64,000 bases of DNA from Heterobilharzia americana (lineage: Eukaryota; Platyhelminthes; Trematoda; Strigeidida; Schistosomatidae), in contig OX104132.1 in the NCBI GenBank assembly GCA_944470555.2, forward strand, positions 12,719,755-12,783,754, given 5' to 3'. The position numbers and the translations under genes were made by a program. The notes beneath the pieces were generated by a model that worked only from the letters and a program-made list of their open reading frames with translations, was not told where the DNA came from and ran no database searches. Positions 1 to 13,479 of this stretch are shown piece after piece. Each line of letters begins with the position of its first letter. The stretch's first letter is position 1.

Positions 1-1690
1 AAGGCGTCTTAGCCAAAGTGGGTTGATTTTCAGTTTCCTACACCTTTCCTCATAATCAAGTTCTTCGTGACGGCCCTGTACATAGCCGGTGAACTCTCTT
101 TGAACATTCTTGATTGGCATCCTATCCGAAGCATACATGCTGTTGAAGATGATTGTGCCATATCCAAGTACTGGGCGAATCATTACCTTGAATAAAAGCA
201 GTCTGGCCTCAGTGGCATGAACGTGTTTAAGCAGAAGGCCAACTGAGTGCCTACACTTGGAGGCAAGTGACTGGTCATATTCCGTAAGCGTTAAGTTCCG
301 AGAATACCTAATACCTAAATCACATGCTGAGTTATAAGATTGCAGCACAGAATCACCAAGGTGTAAACTGACGCTTGGATAAGTTGCTGAAACAAAGAAT
401 TCTGCATTTGCCAGGATTAAGTGGAAGTTGTCATGTTTCACTCCAAGCGAACAAATTCGTCAAGCCTTGCTGGATTCTATTGAAACCGTCACTCAGTGAT
501 GAGTAGGAAAAGCTATACACAGTTTTTAAGTCGCCAGCAAACAGGTAAGGTTTGCCACATTTTATCACTTTAGAAATATCACTTATGTAAAGGAGGAAGA
601 GTGAGGGCCCCAGCACACTACTTTGGATGACGCCACTCAAAATAGACTGTGGGGAGGAATAGGTGTGACTGGAATTTACTATTTGAGTACGCTGCCTAGG
701 AATGAGCTTATCCACGATAACAGAGGGTCACTAATTCCAAATGATCGAAGCTTAAGAATTAACCGATTATGAGGTACTTTTTCAAATGCACTTTTGAAGT
801 CAAAAAATAGAGCAGCTATGAAAACACCTTCATTTTGTCTGCAGGTGACCTCCTCAAAATAATCCAGCAAGCAAGTGCTACATGAACGACCTTTAAAGAA
901 ACCGTGCTGCATAGAGGAAAGTAGCTGATGCGCGGCCACGTAATCATCGATTTCTTGCACAACCACCTTCTCCATGATACGAGAGACTAAAGATGTAATA
1001 TTTATGGGACGATAATTTTGAATATCTGGTATCAGCCCAGATTTATACTTGGTGGATATGTATGACAGCTTCCAGCGGTCACGGTAGCATGTCTCAGTAG
1101 GGGACTTTGAGGATAGCTTCATGAGGATCAATGGTATGCCTTCACCACCCTTCTTAAGCAGAACAAACGGGATCCCATCGGGTCCGGCAGTACATGAGTC
1201 CCTTAGTGAAGCAAATGCATCATCCGCCTTTCTCTGTGTAAAGGAAACATTACTTAGAGAGTGGTGTGGTGGAATGGGCATCTGTATGTTTAGTAGACTA
1301 TCTTCGTGTTAAGCAGCAGTTTACGAAACAGCTCACAGATCTTGCTACGGTCATCATAAAGAATGTCCCCATCAATAATCAGATTACTGGGAATAACTCT
1401 AGATAAGTTTTCACGGGATTTTAGAATCCTCACTAATGATTGAGCATTGCCTGTTTGTGCGTTACAGCTAGTTTCTTGCTTGATTGCTTTCAGTAACTTG
1501 TTTGATTTGAAGTTCTGATGAGCAACTTTTAATGAGACAAGGGATGAAAAGTCATTAGATCGATAGAAATTTCTGGCATGTCTGCGCATGCTGATACGTA
1601 GATTTTCAGGGATGAAATTCACTTTCTTTTTTCTAATTAATGCTGATACCTCCGGAGCAATATGCTCGTGAATTACATCCATGGAACTGT
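1..1690 (-). mobile_element. CR1-like non-LTR retrotransposon, RT part, decayed
   Basis: Minus-strand reading from 1682 down to 1. The linker starts MDVIHEHIAPEVSALIRKKK; RT follows with SCTAGPDGIPFVLLKK, NYRPINITSLVSRIMEKVVV, HGFFKGRSCSTCLLDYFEEV and FFDFKSAFEKVPHNRL. A frame break near 715 leads to SGVIQSSVLGPSLFLLYISDI and FAGD, where the active-site Y/F-A-D-D should be. From 430 to 1 a shifted frame reads the C-terminal domain ending LDYEERCRKLKINPLWLRRL. The element continues past the left edge. The order and wording place it in the CR1/Jockey group. Confidence 0.85.
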
Positions 1691-1718
1691 AGAAGATGTC
1701 ATTAGTTCATGGGTTGAG

Positions 1719-3023
1719 CTACTGGTGAGATAAGAACCCCAGTCCAGGCATCGCAACACGTATTGTGTCTCTTCCCAGATGGTCGTTTTTTCTTGCAGGT
1801 TGGGTGGAACTGTATTGATGAGAAACATGGGTAGAATTTAATTTCGGGGGTATAATAGGGGAATAAGGTACTACTGGGTTACTACCAATGTTATCCTTTA
1901 TTGTGTTAGGTCTTGACCCACTGTATATGAGCCAGGTTGGCGTAACATCTTCCCCACTACTGTAGCTGTTGTGAGTTAGGACCGAAAGTAGCTGATTCGA
2001 CAGCGTCATCATCTGAACAGCGAAAGGCGCTGATGATTTTTGAAGTCCGCGAAAATTTGGATTTTCAGAATGAGCCCTGGGTATGGTGTCTGCGGAAATG
2101 AGCCAAGTGAATCTGTGGTTTCACTTCCGTATGGGAAGGGTTAGGGTGCAATATGTTGAGCAGCCAGCATCACAGGCTGCATCTGAACGGCAAGTCTTCA
2201 ATTAGGAGGTGAGATCGTTGTACTGGGGCAAGCATACATTGGATTTGAATGTTGTGTGGATGGGTGTGGGGAGAGAAACCTGTCGTTTCTCCCGCAGCCC
2301 TTGTTTTCATGACTATGGGAGGCATTTGTGTTCTGAATATTCCTACGCATGCACCATTTCTTTTCACTACTTTGGTGTATGAATCCTACCTTTCTGTTTG
2401 TTAGTGAGGGTGCCATAGTGCTTGCTGTCATCGGTGGACGTCATGAATGTGTCTGCTTAAGGAAACGGGGTCACTCTTCGAATGGCGTTACGACCATTAG
2501 GTTTAACAGTCTGAATATAATTACTTCGGGGCTGAATAAAACGTTTCTGTGCCATTGGTTTTGGCGGTATACTCAAACTGGGACTTTTAGGTTTAGATTT
2601 TCGAAACATGGCACTTTTTGAATGCATTATCAATACACCTAGAGGTCAACACCGTATTTGGGGCGGTAAAAGCTTATCAGCATGGCTGTCCCCGAAGGAT
2701 GCAGGTTTCGTCGGAATCAGGTGCATATCGGACGTATCATTACCATTGCCATCCATATCAACATCATCTCAGAATAAATCTGCATAACTGGCGTAGATTT
2801 GACCTTCAGTTTCGGTGTTTACTACCATGTTGGGTGGTGAAACAATAGCAACTGATGTACTTGCGACAATATACTCGGTCGGCCTTTTTTGGTTTACACT
2901 TAAAATGTCATCTGGTATTAGGAGCTGACTCCCAGGGGCCAGTATGCTCTGGGTGGCCATCGGTTTTGATGAAGTTTCTGGAGGGACTTCATAAGGTTTG
3001 AAATACTTGTCCGTCTTTGACAT
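1719..3023 (-). pseudogene. Probable ORF1-like remnant upstream of the CR1 RT
   Basis: Broken minus-strand frames beginning MSKTDKYFKPYEVPPETSS at 3023 and continuing through Pro/Ser/Thr-rich stretches to 1719, directly before the RT linker. No endonuclease motifs are present between this part and the RT, so either the endonuclease was deleted or the stretch is unrelated. Assignment as ORF1 rests on position only. Confidence 0.35.
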
Positions 3024-4560
3024 GGGGTAAGATCTGGAAGTACCCTGACATTCTCACAGCTTCTTAAGAGTCTTACAGATTTCTGTGAACCACAAAAGTG
3101 TCTCGCATCAGGAGTGAGCTAAACTGGAATAATATTGGACAGGGGTATTTACTAGTCCTCTTCCTAAGACACCGGACTGCGCAAACAGATTCATGCAAAC
3201 CACAGACTTGGGGGAGATCATTTTTAACGTCTTAATGGAAAACTATCAGGGACATTGAGGACAATGGAGTTGTGCGTCGAAGTCAATCGTTTGCTGGCTT
3301 CAGTGGCTACAAAGTTCACTAATGTCTCACGCTTGATAAGGTTATCCACTGATAAGTCCGTTGTAGGGTTGAGTAGGCAAATCAGAGGTGTAAGACAGTC
3401 TAGTTTACCCTAAAGATCAGAAATTGCATACTGTTGTCAACAATATTACGCTTATTTGCAATAACACCATTATATACCTCAGTCACGACGTCAGACATCG
3501 ACAGTAGGACCATCAGTAAATAAGCCATTTTCAGACCCTAGTGACGAATTCGAAACTTTTGATCTCTTAGCTTTATGGATTGGTTGTTTACGGCGGCAAT
3601 AACGTTACTCATGTTAAGGCAACAAGGCACAGATATAAAGAAGCAAAAATTTATTGTCTGACAATAAAGTAGCAAGATTGGAGACTTGTCTGCAACACAG
3701 ATTAAAGTTATTGGTTGTCTGTCAACCTCAGCTTTCGCAGTAAACTGGTAGATAAGCAGCAAGATGTTACAACTTCCCGTCAAACAGTGAAGAACACTGA
3801 AGTCCAAACCAAAGTTCACGTATTGATGGAAACCAGAAATATGCAACCAATAGCTGCGGAGAAAATGACGGCAACAGTTAGCGGATAACGTATGTGTGTA
3901 GAAGCTTTAATTTGCGAGCGAAAAATGTAACTGTATCGTAGCCAGATTGCCAGAATCCAAAAGCACTAGGAAAGTGCAAAAGATGTGCAGTTAATTTTTT
4001 GAAAGGTGTATATGTATCGAAGCATTTGTCAGTAAACTTATTATCACCCTCGGGGTTAGAATCAGAAGCTGAATGGCGTTACAACGTTATCGGTGACTAC
4101 GGTAAACGTTTTCATACAGCGAAAATCACCATTCAGCTAGCTACTAAGACCGGTGATGATATACTGACGTGGTACGTCCGAAATTGGCTTACATTTTAGT
4201 GTGAGTTCTGCCATTTGCTCTGAATCGATTTGTCTGTGTGCAGCGGTATTCATACCATTTGAAAAGTGGTAATATATATATATATTTATAACTACGCGCC
4301 TGGCCTTATATTTAGTGAGTGGCCCAGAATCACCTATCTGGCCGGGTGAAAATGTCGACTGGGCCAAAGTTTGTTAGCCAATCCATTTAGTTTTCCGGGT
4401 CAAATAACCTCCTGGTAATGCAGCAAGGCACAAACTAAATCCATAACTCTGATTATGGGAAGAAATGATGTCAGTCGCTCGAAAATAGGTAGCCTTGGGG
4501 AAGTTCAAAAACGAGCGCCTCAGGATCCAACTCCAAATGTGGTGAGATAGATGTCTCACA
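3024..4560. other. No gene recognised
   Basis: Open stretches are short and do not resemble a known family. Part may be the 5' region of the plus-strand L2/CR1 element that follows. A short (TA)n run lies near 4270-4285. Confidence 0.4.
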
Positions 4561-4904
4561 CTGTGGTTTGGATGCAGGAGTGATCCTTTACGTATACCGA
4601 TCGTTAGGGCCAAGAACATTGTCTCCGAAACAGATTCAAGAATTGAGAGAAATGTCGCTAATATTAGGGCTATTCTTGATTATATTCGAAAGGCGCTTGA
4701 GAAATTCTTGCCGTTTATCTGCTTATTTGGTCAATTGAGTAGCCTATCAAGCAGTAATTTGCAAAAGGACAACAACTTAGAATGTTTTATCGCAACGGAG
4801 GTGATAAAGCGATTGGCATCATCTCAGTAAGCTTCAGAGTTTAAAATACTCGACAGCGTTTATTTTAAGCTGATAAAAGAAAGATCTTCCGAGCTTGCGG
4901 CAAA

Positions 4905-5285
4905 GTGAACGTGCCCTGCGGCCACAAGCATTCACGTAAAAAGTTTTCACAAGGCCGTTTCCCCATTATCTTTAAGTTTCTAGAGCCATTTGACGCCAGA
5001 AGGTTTATCAAGCTGCAGGACTGCATTCGACTCAACCGTAACTTCAGGGAAATCACTATTACATCACACAGAACACCACATGAAAATAGGAAGCACTTTA
5101 AGAACGACCTAGTCTTCCCTTATGCAATTTTAGGGGCACTTGAATGCACGGAAGGAAGACTTGGCAACAAAAAGGTATGTAGCAATCCATCAGCATTACC
5201 TGAGAAACAACTGTTTGTAGGCCTTCGTGAGGGTCTTGCAATAAACTTGGCACAGCCTCGGAATCCTACTCCATGGTCAGAGTAA
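4905..5285 (+). pseudogene. ORF1 fragment of the L2/CR1 element
   Basis: 126-codon frame with FSQGRFPIIFKFLEPFDARR, RLNRNFREITITSHRTPHEN. The pattern of a basic lead, a PLLVTF-like strand and an RxDxTPE-like motif is that of the RNA-binding C-terminal part of L2/CR1 ORF1 proteins. It stands upstream of the endonuclease of the same element in the same strand. Confidence 0.5.
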
Positions 5286-7243
5286 AGTGAACAACCCCTT
5301 GAGGATAAACTTGAAGCCATAAAACCTTCAGTCAAAACTCGGGGGTTTAAACTTGATAAGAACTTAGGGTAGAGCAATTTTGAGAGCATTTCGCATAACA
5401 ATGGGGTAGAATACTTCGTTGTCAGAAGGGCTGCAATACAAATGTGCGCTACCAAGTCGCATAGACCAATCCCTCGTAATGAAAACCCTTAACTCATATG
5501 CCTGGTCATAATGCATGTACTAACGGTGGATGTTGTCATAACATATCGCTTCGGCGAACACACGAACCACAACGTGTCACTATCTGTTATTAGAACAAGT
5601 CCTGGGGGTTTAATCATCTCTACCAGAACATGGCAACTCACATGATCGTGACCCTACCTGCTAGGTGCACTAACACGCTTGAGGATCACGACTTTTTTGG
5701 GTCACTGTATATAATGTACGACTCATGTTGTCCATGATCAACTCACAGTCTAATGACACAAAATTGGAGATGTACAAAGTGCGACCCATCGACAACAAAC
5801 TTCAACACGTGACATCAGTAGGGATTAGAGATCTGATGATGAGCGAGATCTCCTGCCCATTTGACTTAGATGTTATAAATTTACCCACTGTTTCACCTCT
5901 GCGAACCAGTGGGGAGTCTCAGTTCACTTCTGACGCAAGCTACACATCATATATGGACACATTATGTGGGAATGAAAGCAACGAGCTACGTATAACTGGC
6001 ATTGTAGGTAGGTTCGTCAGCCACAGAAACTTATTTACACTGTTGCTCATCAATGTACATTTTCTATTTAGGAAGACATCTGTCCTAGAACTACTGTCTC
6101 AGTCACTGAATCGACAATTCTACTTATAACTGAATCGTGGTATCCATCTGGCACTCCGGATCCAGACTTATGCATAGAAGGATACACAGTCTATCGCACT
6201 AATAAAGATAAAAACGATGATGGTGGTTGTTTAATTTACGTATGTAGCCAAGTTATGACAAATAAAGCTGAAGAAAACAAATTAAGTGCAGTGCCTGATT
6301 CACTGTGGGTTGCCTTGCGTGGTGACAAGTGTGAAACGCTTATAGGCTGCGAATATTGAGCACCACGATCAGCAGCGGAAATAGATACATTTCTAGCTAA
6401 ATCATCCGCGCATGCTTCTTCATATAGCATGAATTTTGAACTGGTTGCCAGTGACTTCAATCTTCCCGAAGTTAACTAGATAATTGGTTATGGCCTGCAG
6501 CTCATCATTGAAATATTTATTGAGGTAGGTGTCTATGGATGGAGGCAAATGACCACGCACCTACTAGTGGTGACAGCATGTTGGGCTCCGCGTGTTTTCA
6601 TGGAATGACCCCAGTAACCACTAATGTCAGTGGTGAATTTTCAAAACGTGACTAGGGTGGTATTCCAACGTCTACCCATTCCGGCACTCAAAACGTATAG
6701 TAAGTAAGTTTTGCGTAGTATTGAACATCGTAGCTATAGGGATATGGACTGGAAGCTGATCACAGAGCCTCTTGTAGCAATTTATTTCACTGTATTGTGT
6801 TGATATATGTAACAACTCATTGAACATTTTTTGTTTAGTTGTACTGATAAAGACTTTTTGCTCGCTCGTTGACCAATACAACATCCTAACATATACTTTG
6901 CGTTAACTCCTGATATTTACACTATCTGACGCAGATGGATTAGCAGTTTCAGGAATTATAAATAGGCGATAGTTTATCTGGACACGTATATAAAATTTGG
7001 AGTCAGATTTCAGAGCCCTAGACTTTTAGCTTCTTCTTTCGGGATGACTATTTTACTACTGAATCACTGATAACTACCGTATCTTTTTTTACAGGGGTTT
7101 TGTGTTGTGCCTGGATACCGCTGCTGCTGTGAAACAGTTAAACTGTACAGCCACTCAGGATACATTCCACCTGTATACCGCAAACGTCTCAGGCGACCGT
7201 CGAATCTCTAGCACTCCACCGGTTCAGAAGTTTCAGCTGGGAA

Positions 7244-7693
7244 ATGCGTGCTCCTATCACCAGCATGCCAGTTTTCGATAGCCATTTCGCGGTTGTGGTA
7301 ATTACTGGCGAAAACATAGCTGAAGCCATTGGGGGCCTCGAACCAACACAAGGAATAGGAGTAGACGTTCTCGATTCAAAAGCCCCAAAGAACAGCAGAC
7401 TGGACATTAGCCCGTTTCTGGTTAAGTTGTTCACTCTTCGGATGGAAACTGGAACGTACCCTACTGAATGCAAAACCGGTTTTGTAATTCCGTGCTTCGA
7501 ATTTGTAGACGAGGACAGTATCAGCAATTACAGACCCATCAACATAACCCCTGTCCCAGCGCAAACTGTTGCGAAACTTGTGAAAGACAGCATGTCTGAT
7601 TACCTACTTTCGGAAGGTTTCGCAACAAAGTATCAGTTCGGTTCTCTAAAAATAGATCGCGTATTAAGTGTCGTTTTGACTTCTTCAACCTGA
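7244..7693 (+). pseudogene. RT N-terminal part of the L2/CR1 element
   Basis: 150-codon frame that becomes recognisable from SNYRPINITPVPAQTVAKLV, the RT motif that opens the fingers in CR1 group enzymes. It lacks a proper QHGF box (YQFGSLKID is seen instead), then a stop, and the palm domain continues in a shifted frame. Confidence 0.6.
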
Positions 7694-8389
7694 GTACCAG
7701 TAGTTGTGAGGCGCGCAAAACAGTTGTTGTTTTGTACTTTAATGTACCGGAGGTATTTGACATGGTTTCGCATAGCATAATACTATCCGAGAAGTTAGAC
7801 ATAGTAGTAACTTGCAACTCTCTGCTAGGCTGGTAGAAGTCATTTCATGGTGGTCGCACCCAAACAGAACAAGTTAACCCGCTTCAGTCTAATCTGAGAT
7901 ACATAACAACTGGAGGTGTGCGAGGTAGCGTTCTCGGGTGTCTTTTGTTTATTATCTACATTAACAGTGTTTGTAATTGCTTTACCAAAGGTGAAACTTT
8001 TCCATTCGTCAATGACCCAAACGTTGTTCATACCTGCTTTGGACATGAGCCAGGTGGCAGAAGTCACCAGAACCTAGTTTTGTCTCAGACCTAGGGCTGA
8101 GATATTCCAGTAACTGAACAAGCAGCACATAGCAAAACTGAGTCACGTAAACTCGTGTCATGCATCTTTCGTGATCTCTATGGTACTAAACTGAGGGTTC
8201 TACTCCACGATGTATGCATCCATCCGATTCTAGAATACTGCTTCCGTATGAGCAAAAACTGAAAATCGAACCGGAATAACTCCACTGTACACTAAGGAGA
8301 CTAGGAGCAGACCGCAGTTTAGACCGCAACACCTTTGTGCGTGACATTCCAGGACTAGAACCTCTCCGGAAGAAACAGCTTGAAACAAA

Positions 8390-8485
8390 TGATGAACAAA
8401 TAAATAAATGGATAAACAAGTGTTTTATTCTCAAGTTAGTAACGTAACATGAGAGAGGCCAGTTTACGGGCATCATCGCATCGAT
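8390..8485 (-). repeat. 3' end of a CR1-type element with TTTA-type tail
   Basis: On the minus strand it reads GTAAACTGGCCTCTCTCATG, then ACTTGAGAATAAA and a TTTATTTATT-like tail. The same module occurs on the plus strand at 14945-15025 and 49485-49558, so it is the shared 3' terminus of one non-LTR family. Confidence 0.65.
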
Positions 8486-9157
8486 ATATATAGAAAAATC
8501 ACGATTTTACGAGTCCTGAATCGTACAGACGAAGGGCATGGACGGGGTTTTGAAGTCGCCGGTAATGATTACCGAATTGTAATTTGCAGAGGAAGTCATT
8601 AAGATTGCCTTGATGACCATTTCCTTATATGTAGGGGAGCCGGTGAGGTACCGATATATGACTAAGAGCAGGTACTTGGTACAGTGAAGAGTGGAGCAGC
8701 ACCATAGAGATGCTGGGGCTGGGTTAAGGCAGTATGGCTAACTATCCTTGCCTTTGAACGGAGCTCACGTAGAGAGACACTCCCCCTCCTTCTCTGAGCT
8801 CTCTGTTCCAGTGGAAGAGTTATGTGCCAGTAACAAGCATCTCTTCGTCGGAGATGTCTGGCGAGAGCCAGGATTCGGTGATAAATATGATGCCAGGGCG
8901 CTGACATTCAAACAGCGTCCTCCTCTCTGCTACTTTCCCTCTCAGCCCCCCAGCGTTGCTGTGCATAAATATTAGAGTGTGCCTGGTGGGAGGAGAGGGC
9001 TGGTTGTGTATTTTCGCGAGGGAAGCGCTTACGTGATTGGGCCTAGCGTCGCCAGTCCTCAGAGGACTGCCACCGTTCTGTATTTTGTGTTTTCTTTTTA
9101 ATTTGGGTGGGGCTGTGGCTGTGGGAGCTTCTTTACTCGATGTATCTGACTCACTGG

Positions 9158-9481
9158 TCACTGTGACGACCACTGACTCCAGAGGTCTTGGTGGTTGCCG
9201 TCTCTCCTCTTGCCTCGTAGTCTAGACTTACCTTCACACGTGCGTATTGAGCCACCCATGCGATCTTTCGCATTATACCATGCGTGTAGAACGTCTATGA
9301 GGGAGGAATGTAAGTGGAATTGGATGGCGAGACGTCTGGGGTTGGGTATGGACTTCAGATGCGCTGGCCTTGGCAGTCTACTGACGCTGTTGGCCAGTAT
9401 GCTGTCGAGACAAACTTTGGTTGGGAGCCACTGTTGGACGTCATGAAAGTGCCTATCTTTAGCCGAGCGGTCACTTGGCAA
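9158..9481 (-). pseudogene. ORF1 C-terminal part of CR1 element A
   Basis: 107 codons with DRSAKDRHFHDVQQWLPTK, ANSVSRLPRPAHLKSIPNPR and HAWYNAKDRMGGSIRTCE. This matches the ORF1 of element B (49415-48819) closely. Such VVxGIPE...R.PRP blocks are typical of the RNA-binding-like domain in CR1/Jockey-group ORF1 proteins, which coats the transcript. Confidence 0.6.
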
Positions 9482-10350
9482 TTCTGGAATCCCATGTACA
9501 ACTGTGGTGTTGTTTCTGTTTGGATTTCCAACCGCTGACTTCCTCCCGTATTGACCGTAGCTTGTTAGGCCTGGCCCGAATTTTGAAGGTGTTAACAGCG
9601 TCCGGTTGTCGCGAGAGAAGGGGGGTGTCTTCGGCCTCTTTGGCAGTGTTCAAGGACGCACGTAAAGGGGGTGGCTTATCTTCGGGGTGCCCGGCTTCCG
9701 CGATAAAGGCGATGGTTTTACAGGGAGAGGAGGGAGTCCTAGCATCTGACAGTAGTCGACCCACATTCGACTGTCAAACCGTTCTCTGTCGATCAACAGT
9801 GGGCCTGTTGATACGTCGACGTTGAACAAGGTGATCAAGTTAGCCCTCCTGTGACTTGGGTTCGTTGTGTATTTCTACTGGTTGTTTCTCAGTCACGGTG
9901 TGTGGGATATTTGGGGTGTGTTTCGTAGAGAGTCTGGTGGTCGGTTCCCTAAACCATGCGCTTGACATTCTCTGAGAAGGGTAGGAGGTATGGAGACTCG
10001 ACCCATTGTGGTCCCCGCGCGTGGTGGTGCGCGCACAGCTGGGGATCTAGTTCCGTTTCCAGGTCCCTCTGTGTTATCCTCCAAGGTTAACTTTATTCCA
10101 GGATGTTGGTAGCTTTTGCATGGCGGAGAGCATCTCTTTCAGGCTTTCCGTGCGGACAGCTTCCTGCATTCTGGACGAATGTACCAGAACCATTTGCATA
10201 GTTGTCTCTTCATCAGCTTATAGCATTGTCGGGGGACTTTGGTGTTGCAGTCGCAGTGCGCCAATCGGTGACATAGTTTGCCTCATCAACTACTGAAATA
10301 ACTTTGATGTGAACACTGCAGCCATCGGGTGCCGTAATACAGCCTTCTTT

Positions 10351-10683
10351 CTATGTAGAAAGTGCTACGGATTGTGGCGAACTGCATGTGGCTGCCTTAT
10401 TCTTAAGCCTTTTACGCCGTCTCCTCTTTTCAGGCACTGTATGATCCTTGCCCAAGGTAGGACTTGGTTGTGACGTGCTAGTGATACTCTGTGTCACATG
10501 TCTGATGGCGACTGGAATTCTAGAAATATAAGTTGGACGCTTCTTTAGAAGTTTAGTGTTCTGCCCTACCTCTGTTTGTCTGTTGGTACAGACTAGAGTG
10601 TTGTTTTGGGTGCCATTGTCCCTTTTTGTGCACGACCGCGTTATCCGTGTGAAAGCTTCGGATCTAGCATTTTGGGCAGACAT
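10351..10683 (-). pseudogene. ORF1 N-terminal part of CR1 element A
   Basis: 110 codons, Ser/Thr-rich and basic, with KRRRRKRLKNK near the end. It starts at the upper boundary of the element and is followed by ORF1 sequence in other frames. Element B has lost this part, so there is no second copy in the window for comparison. Confidence 0.45.
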
Positions 10684-10699
10684 GTCACTATCATATAAA

Positions 10700-13440
10700 C
10701 TTCTTGGGAAAACGAATATTTAACAGCAGTAAGGAGGTTGAAGACTGAATGTAGTAAAATGACAGAATATATAAAGGAAGACAATTTATGTTGACTTGCC
10801 TTCAGACACTTGCTCCTCTGCTCTTAACCAATGAGTTTAACCGTAAGCTCCAGATGTGTATGTAAAACCAGGAAAGATGTTTCCTGGGGAATGACCTCCG
10901 AAGAGAACCAAGAGCTAAGGCAGTTTGACAGCTGAAACACCCAAGAACGACAGACAGGAGGCAGACTGGTCGGTTCAAAGAAAGAATAATGCCAGTTTTC
11001 AACTGTTGAGAAGTGAGTTGACGAATACTCAGCAGTGAGGTGCTTGAAGGAACAGGAGTGCTGCAAACGTTCGATTTTTTTAGATTGAGTATTCCAAGTG
11101 GGAGTTTTCAATGTGGGAAAATCCAAAAGCTAAGAGACTAGCAAAAACACGTCACTGTTCAAGGAGCGCGCCACGTTATAACCAGCCGTTGTTAGTTAAT
11201 TTGGGTAGTTTGTTATTTAGTCATGTAAAAATCTATTCCTTAGAAAGTCCCTCAGTTTGTAGCTTTGCTGGCCACAAAGGATCAATTTATACAATCTGAG
11301 GTATCGATAAAGTATCCACAGTTATATAATCAAGGCGAGTGTCTAAATCAAAGCATTTCCAGGTCACTATGTTTCGTTTACAGGTAATATAGACTGATTC
11401 CACCAAGAATATTTGTTGTACTGGATGGAAATAGACGCTGAAACGATCAATAGTCCAAATGGTAGTATTTATACATAGACTTCGGGTATCTTCTGTATTA
11501 GCGTAGGCAGCATCATTCGAGAAGTGTATTCGATGCACAGTAACCTTCAGATGAAAGGACCACTTGATACAAAGTACTAGAAAACATGTAGCGTGGAGGT
11601 ACTGCAGGCAAGTCACGTTTCGAGCCAATAGGTGAATCGGTCATTGGTTTAATTACTTGTTCAGTATGTTTCCGCTACTAATATCGTTGGGAAAGTCTAG
11701 ACGGTTTGTTGCAAAAGGATTTGGTACCAGTAAGTGAGCTAATCGTGATGATGGTCCAGGATTCGCGAAAGCGTGGGAGCATTCCAATAACTATAGACAT
11801 AAATGAGCAGGTATTATTTCCACTATGTAATTATGTTCAGATTGAAATTCAGCATCAAATGTCATCATGGAGCTGTTCCTGCACATAGGAAAGGAAAGAA
11901 GAAGCATGAGCAGATATGGAAAAGGAAACTACTACGCTATCCAATTTAGAGAAGAGAGAAACCCCTATTCCTTTGGACCTATTCGGACTTTATGTACATT
12001 TTCATGTATGTATGTAGGGTCAACTACCTATTTTTTCCATTAAAGTTTTCTATCTTTGGGGTGTACCGTAGTGGCTTTGAGAACAGTGTATATTAGGTTC
12101 ATTATACAGAGAAGAACTAGTACTCACACCCTTCTATGCCTTCATAAACCCATCAGTATTGAAGGAACTCGAGGACTTTAATAACTCTGATTCATACATT
12201 TAGAGGTCTAAGTACGTCCACAGTGGACGCAATGGCTCGACCAATATTACGTGCCGATTGCTCCATCATACTTCGTATTTGTGGATATCAAGAAATTTAT
12301 GGATATCCGTGAACTGTAGGAATTCGTTGAGTAGACGTTGAAACTGAGATGGGGATGTGCAAGTGCGAATACAATGTGGGAGCTGTACTGTGTCATAAAG
12401 GATCACGACCTAAGTTTAAGTCGGTGTTTTACGACAGGTACAGTCCACTCACCATTGTTTAGACTGTATGAGGACGTAGGCATAAAAGTAAGAGAGCAAC
12501 AGACAAGAATCTTAGGCTTTTCTGTGAACTACTTTTTAGGCAAACGCAATCATCCGGTTCGGAAACTAAAACAGTTGTAACGTCTATTAACAATGTACAC
12601 AACCATAAACTATTAGCTAAAACTGAGTGTTGTAAGACCAACTTGCGAAGTAATTTCTCACTCAATAAATCCTCTCAGATCTAGGATAGATTTCCCGAGG
12701 AAATACGTGCTGCAAGTTCATTGCCTGTTTTTCACTCTTCACTCAGATGCTCATACATAATGAGTCTATCACTCGCTTAGCAACTGTCTATGCGTTGTAG
12801 GCTACTGAAAATATATAAAGAACCTCTAAAAGTGTAAAGTAAGGTTATCATCAATCTTAAATACTTTTCGCCCTGACAGACTCACAATTTTTCACATCAG
12901 ACGTTGATTACTAATTCGCCTGCTTAAACTGTGCAGCCAGTGAAGTATGCATCAGAAAATTACAAATGCGCTCAGTGCCAAGTCAGTTTTCCCTGTATGT
13001 CTTTAAATAAACACCGCATATTTAAAAACTTCTACGAAATTTATTTAAGAGAAACAGAAGAGTTTTTCTGTTATGTATAATTGAAAGTACAAGACATATC
13101 AGCGAACAATGTTGTTTTCAATTACCTCTCGTCAAGTCTTACTCTAATATACATAAATTTTCTCATGTATAAAACATTAAACCAACTAATATTAGAACAG
13201 AAACCTGGATCGCATAACATTTGAACAATAGCCTCTGATACTAGCTGTTATGATTGGTCAGTGTGGCGACAAAATTTCTGATGGATGTCTACCCTCATAC
13301 GAAAGGTAACAAACAACAGCTTTTGTAAGTGGTGATAGTATAGCACATCTATAGTTTTATAGAATGAGCTATACACTGTGTGTAATTGATTATTCGGTTG
13401 ACATGACCGACCACAAGTTACTGTAAAAACAGCTTGGAAA
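10700..13440. other. No host gene recognised; one weak non-LTR 3' end
   Basis: AT-rich with only short open frames. At about 12600-12780 the plus strand, with frame changes, reads FPEEIRAASSLPVF, like the C-terminal NSLPxxVRxAxSLxxFK motif of CR1 and Jockey RT proteins, so a decayed non-LTR 3' end is possible there. Confidence 0.4.
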
Positions 13441-13479
13441 CTATTTACTTACATATGTGTCTGTTACACACCAGTTGTG

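Larger units (their letters stand above)
4600..8390 (+). mobile_element. L2/CR1-like non-LTR retrotransposon, nearly full length but decayed
   Basis: In order on the plus strand: an ORF1-like RNA-binding part (4905-5285), an apurinic-type endonuclease (about 6085-6480: ILLITESWYPSGTPD, GYTVYRTNKD, DSLWVALRGDK, then LVASDFNLPEVN), endonuclease tail and linker (6480-7240), and RT (7244-8390: ISNYRPINITPV, then DMVSHSIILSEKLD, GGVRGSVLGCLLFIIYI). The RT active site is FVND instead of YADD. Stops and frame changes are frequent, so it is an old dead copy, cut off at about 8390. Confidence 0.75.
8525..10690 (-). mobile_element. CR1 element A: ORF1 and endonuclease only
   Basis: Minus strand. ORF1 begins MSAQNARSEAFTRITRSCTK at 10683 and goes through broken frames to VVHGIPELPSDRSAKD and SVSRLPRPAHLKSIPN (9481-9158). 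The endonuclease follows from about 9030 (LIFMHSNAGGLRGKV, FITESWLSPDISDEEM). Homology to element B (47.6-49.3 kb) ends near 8525, inside the endonuclease, so the RT is absent. Several stops break every frame. Confidence 0.8.

Noticed and set aside
5725..6129. 134-codon plus frame as a host gene
   Set aside because: It leads directly into the endonuclease of the L2/CR1 element and has no known motif of its own; more likely element sequence.
11287..11628. 113-codon minus frame
   Set aside because: No recognisable domain, composition like intergenic AT-rich DNA, and no splice context to support it.
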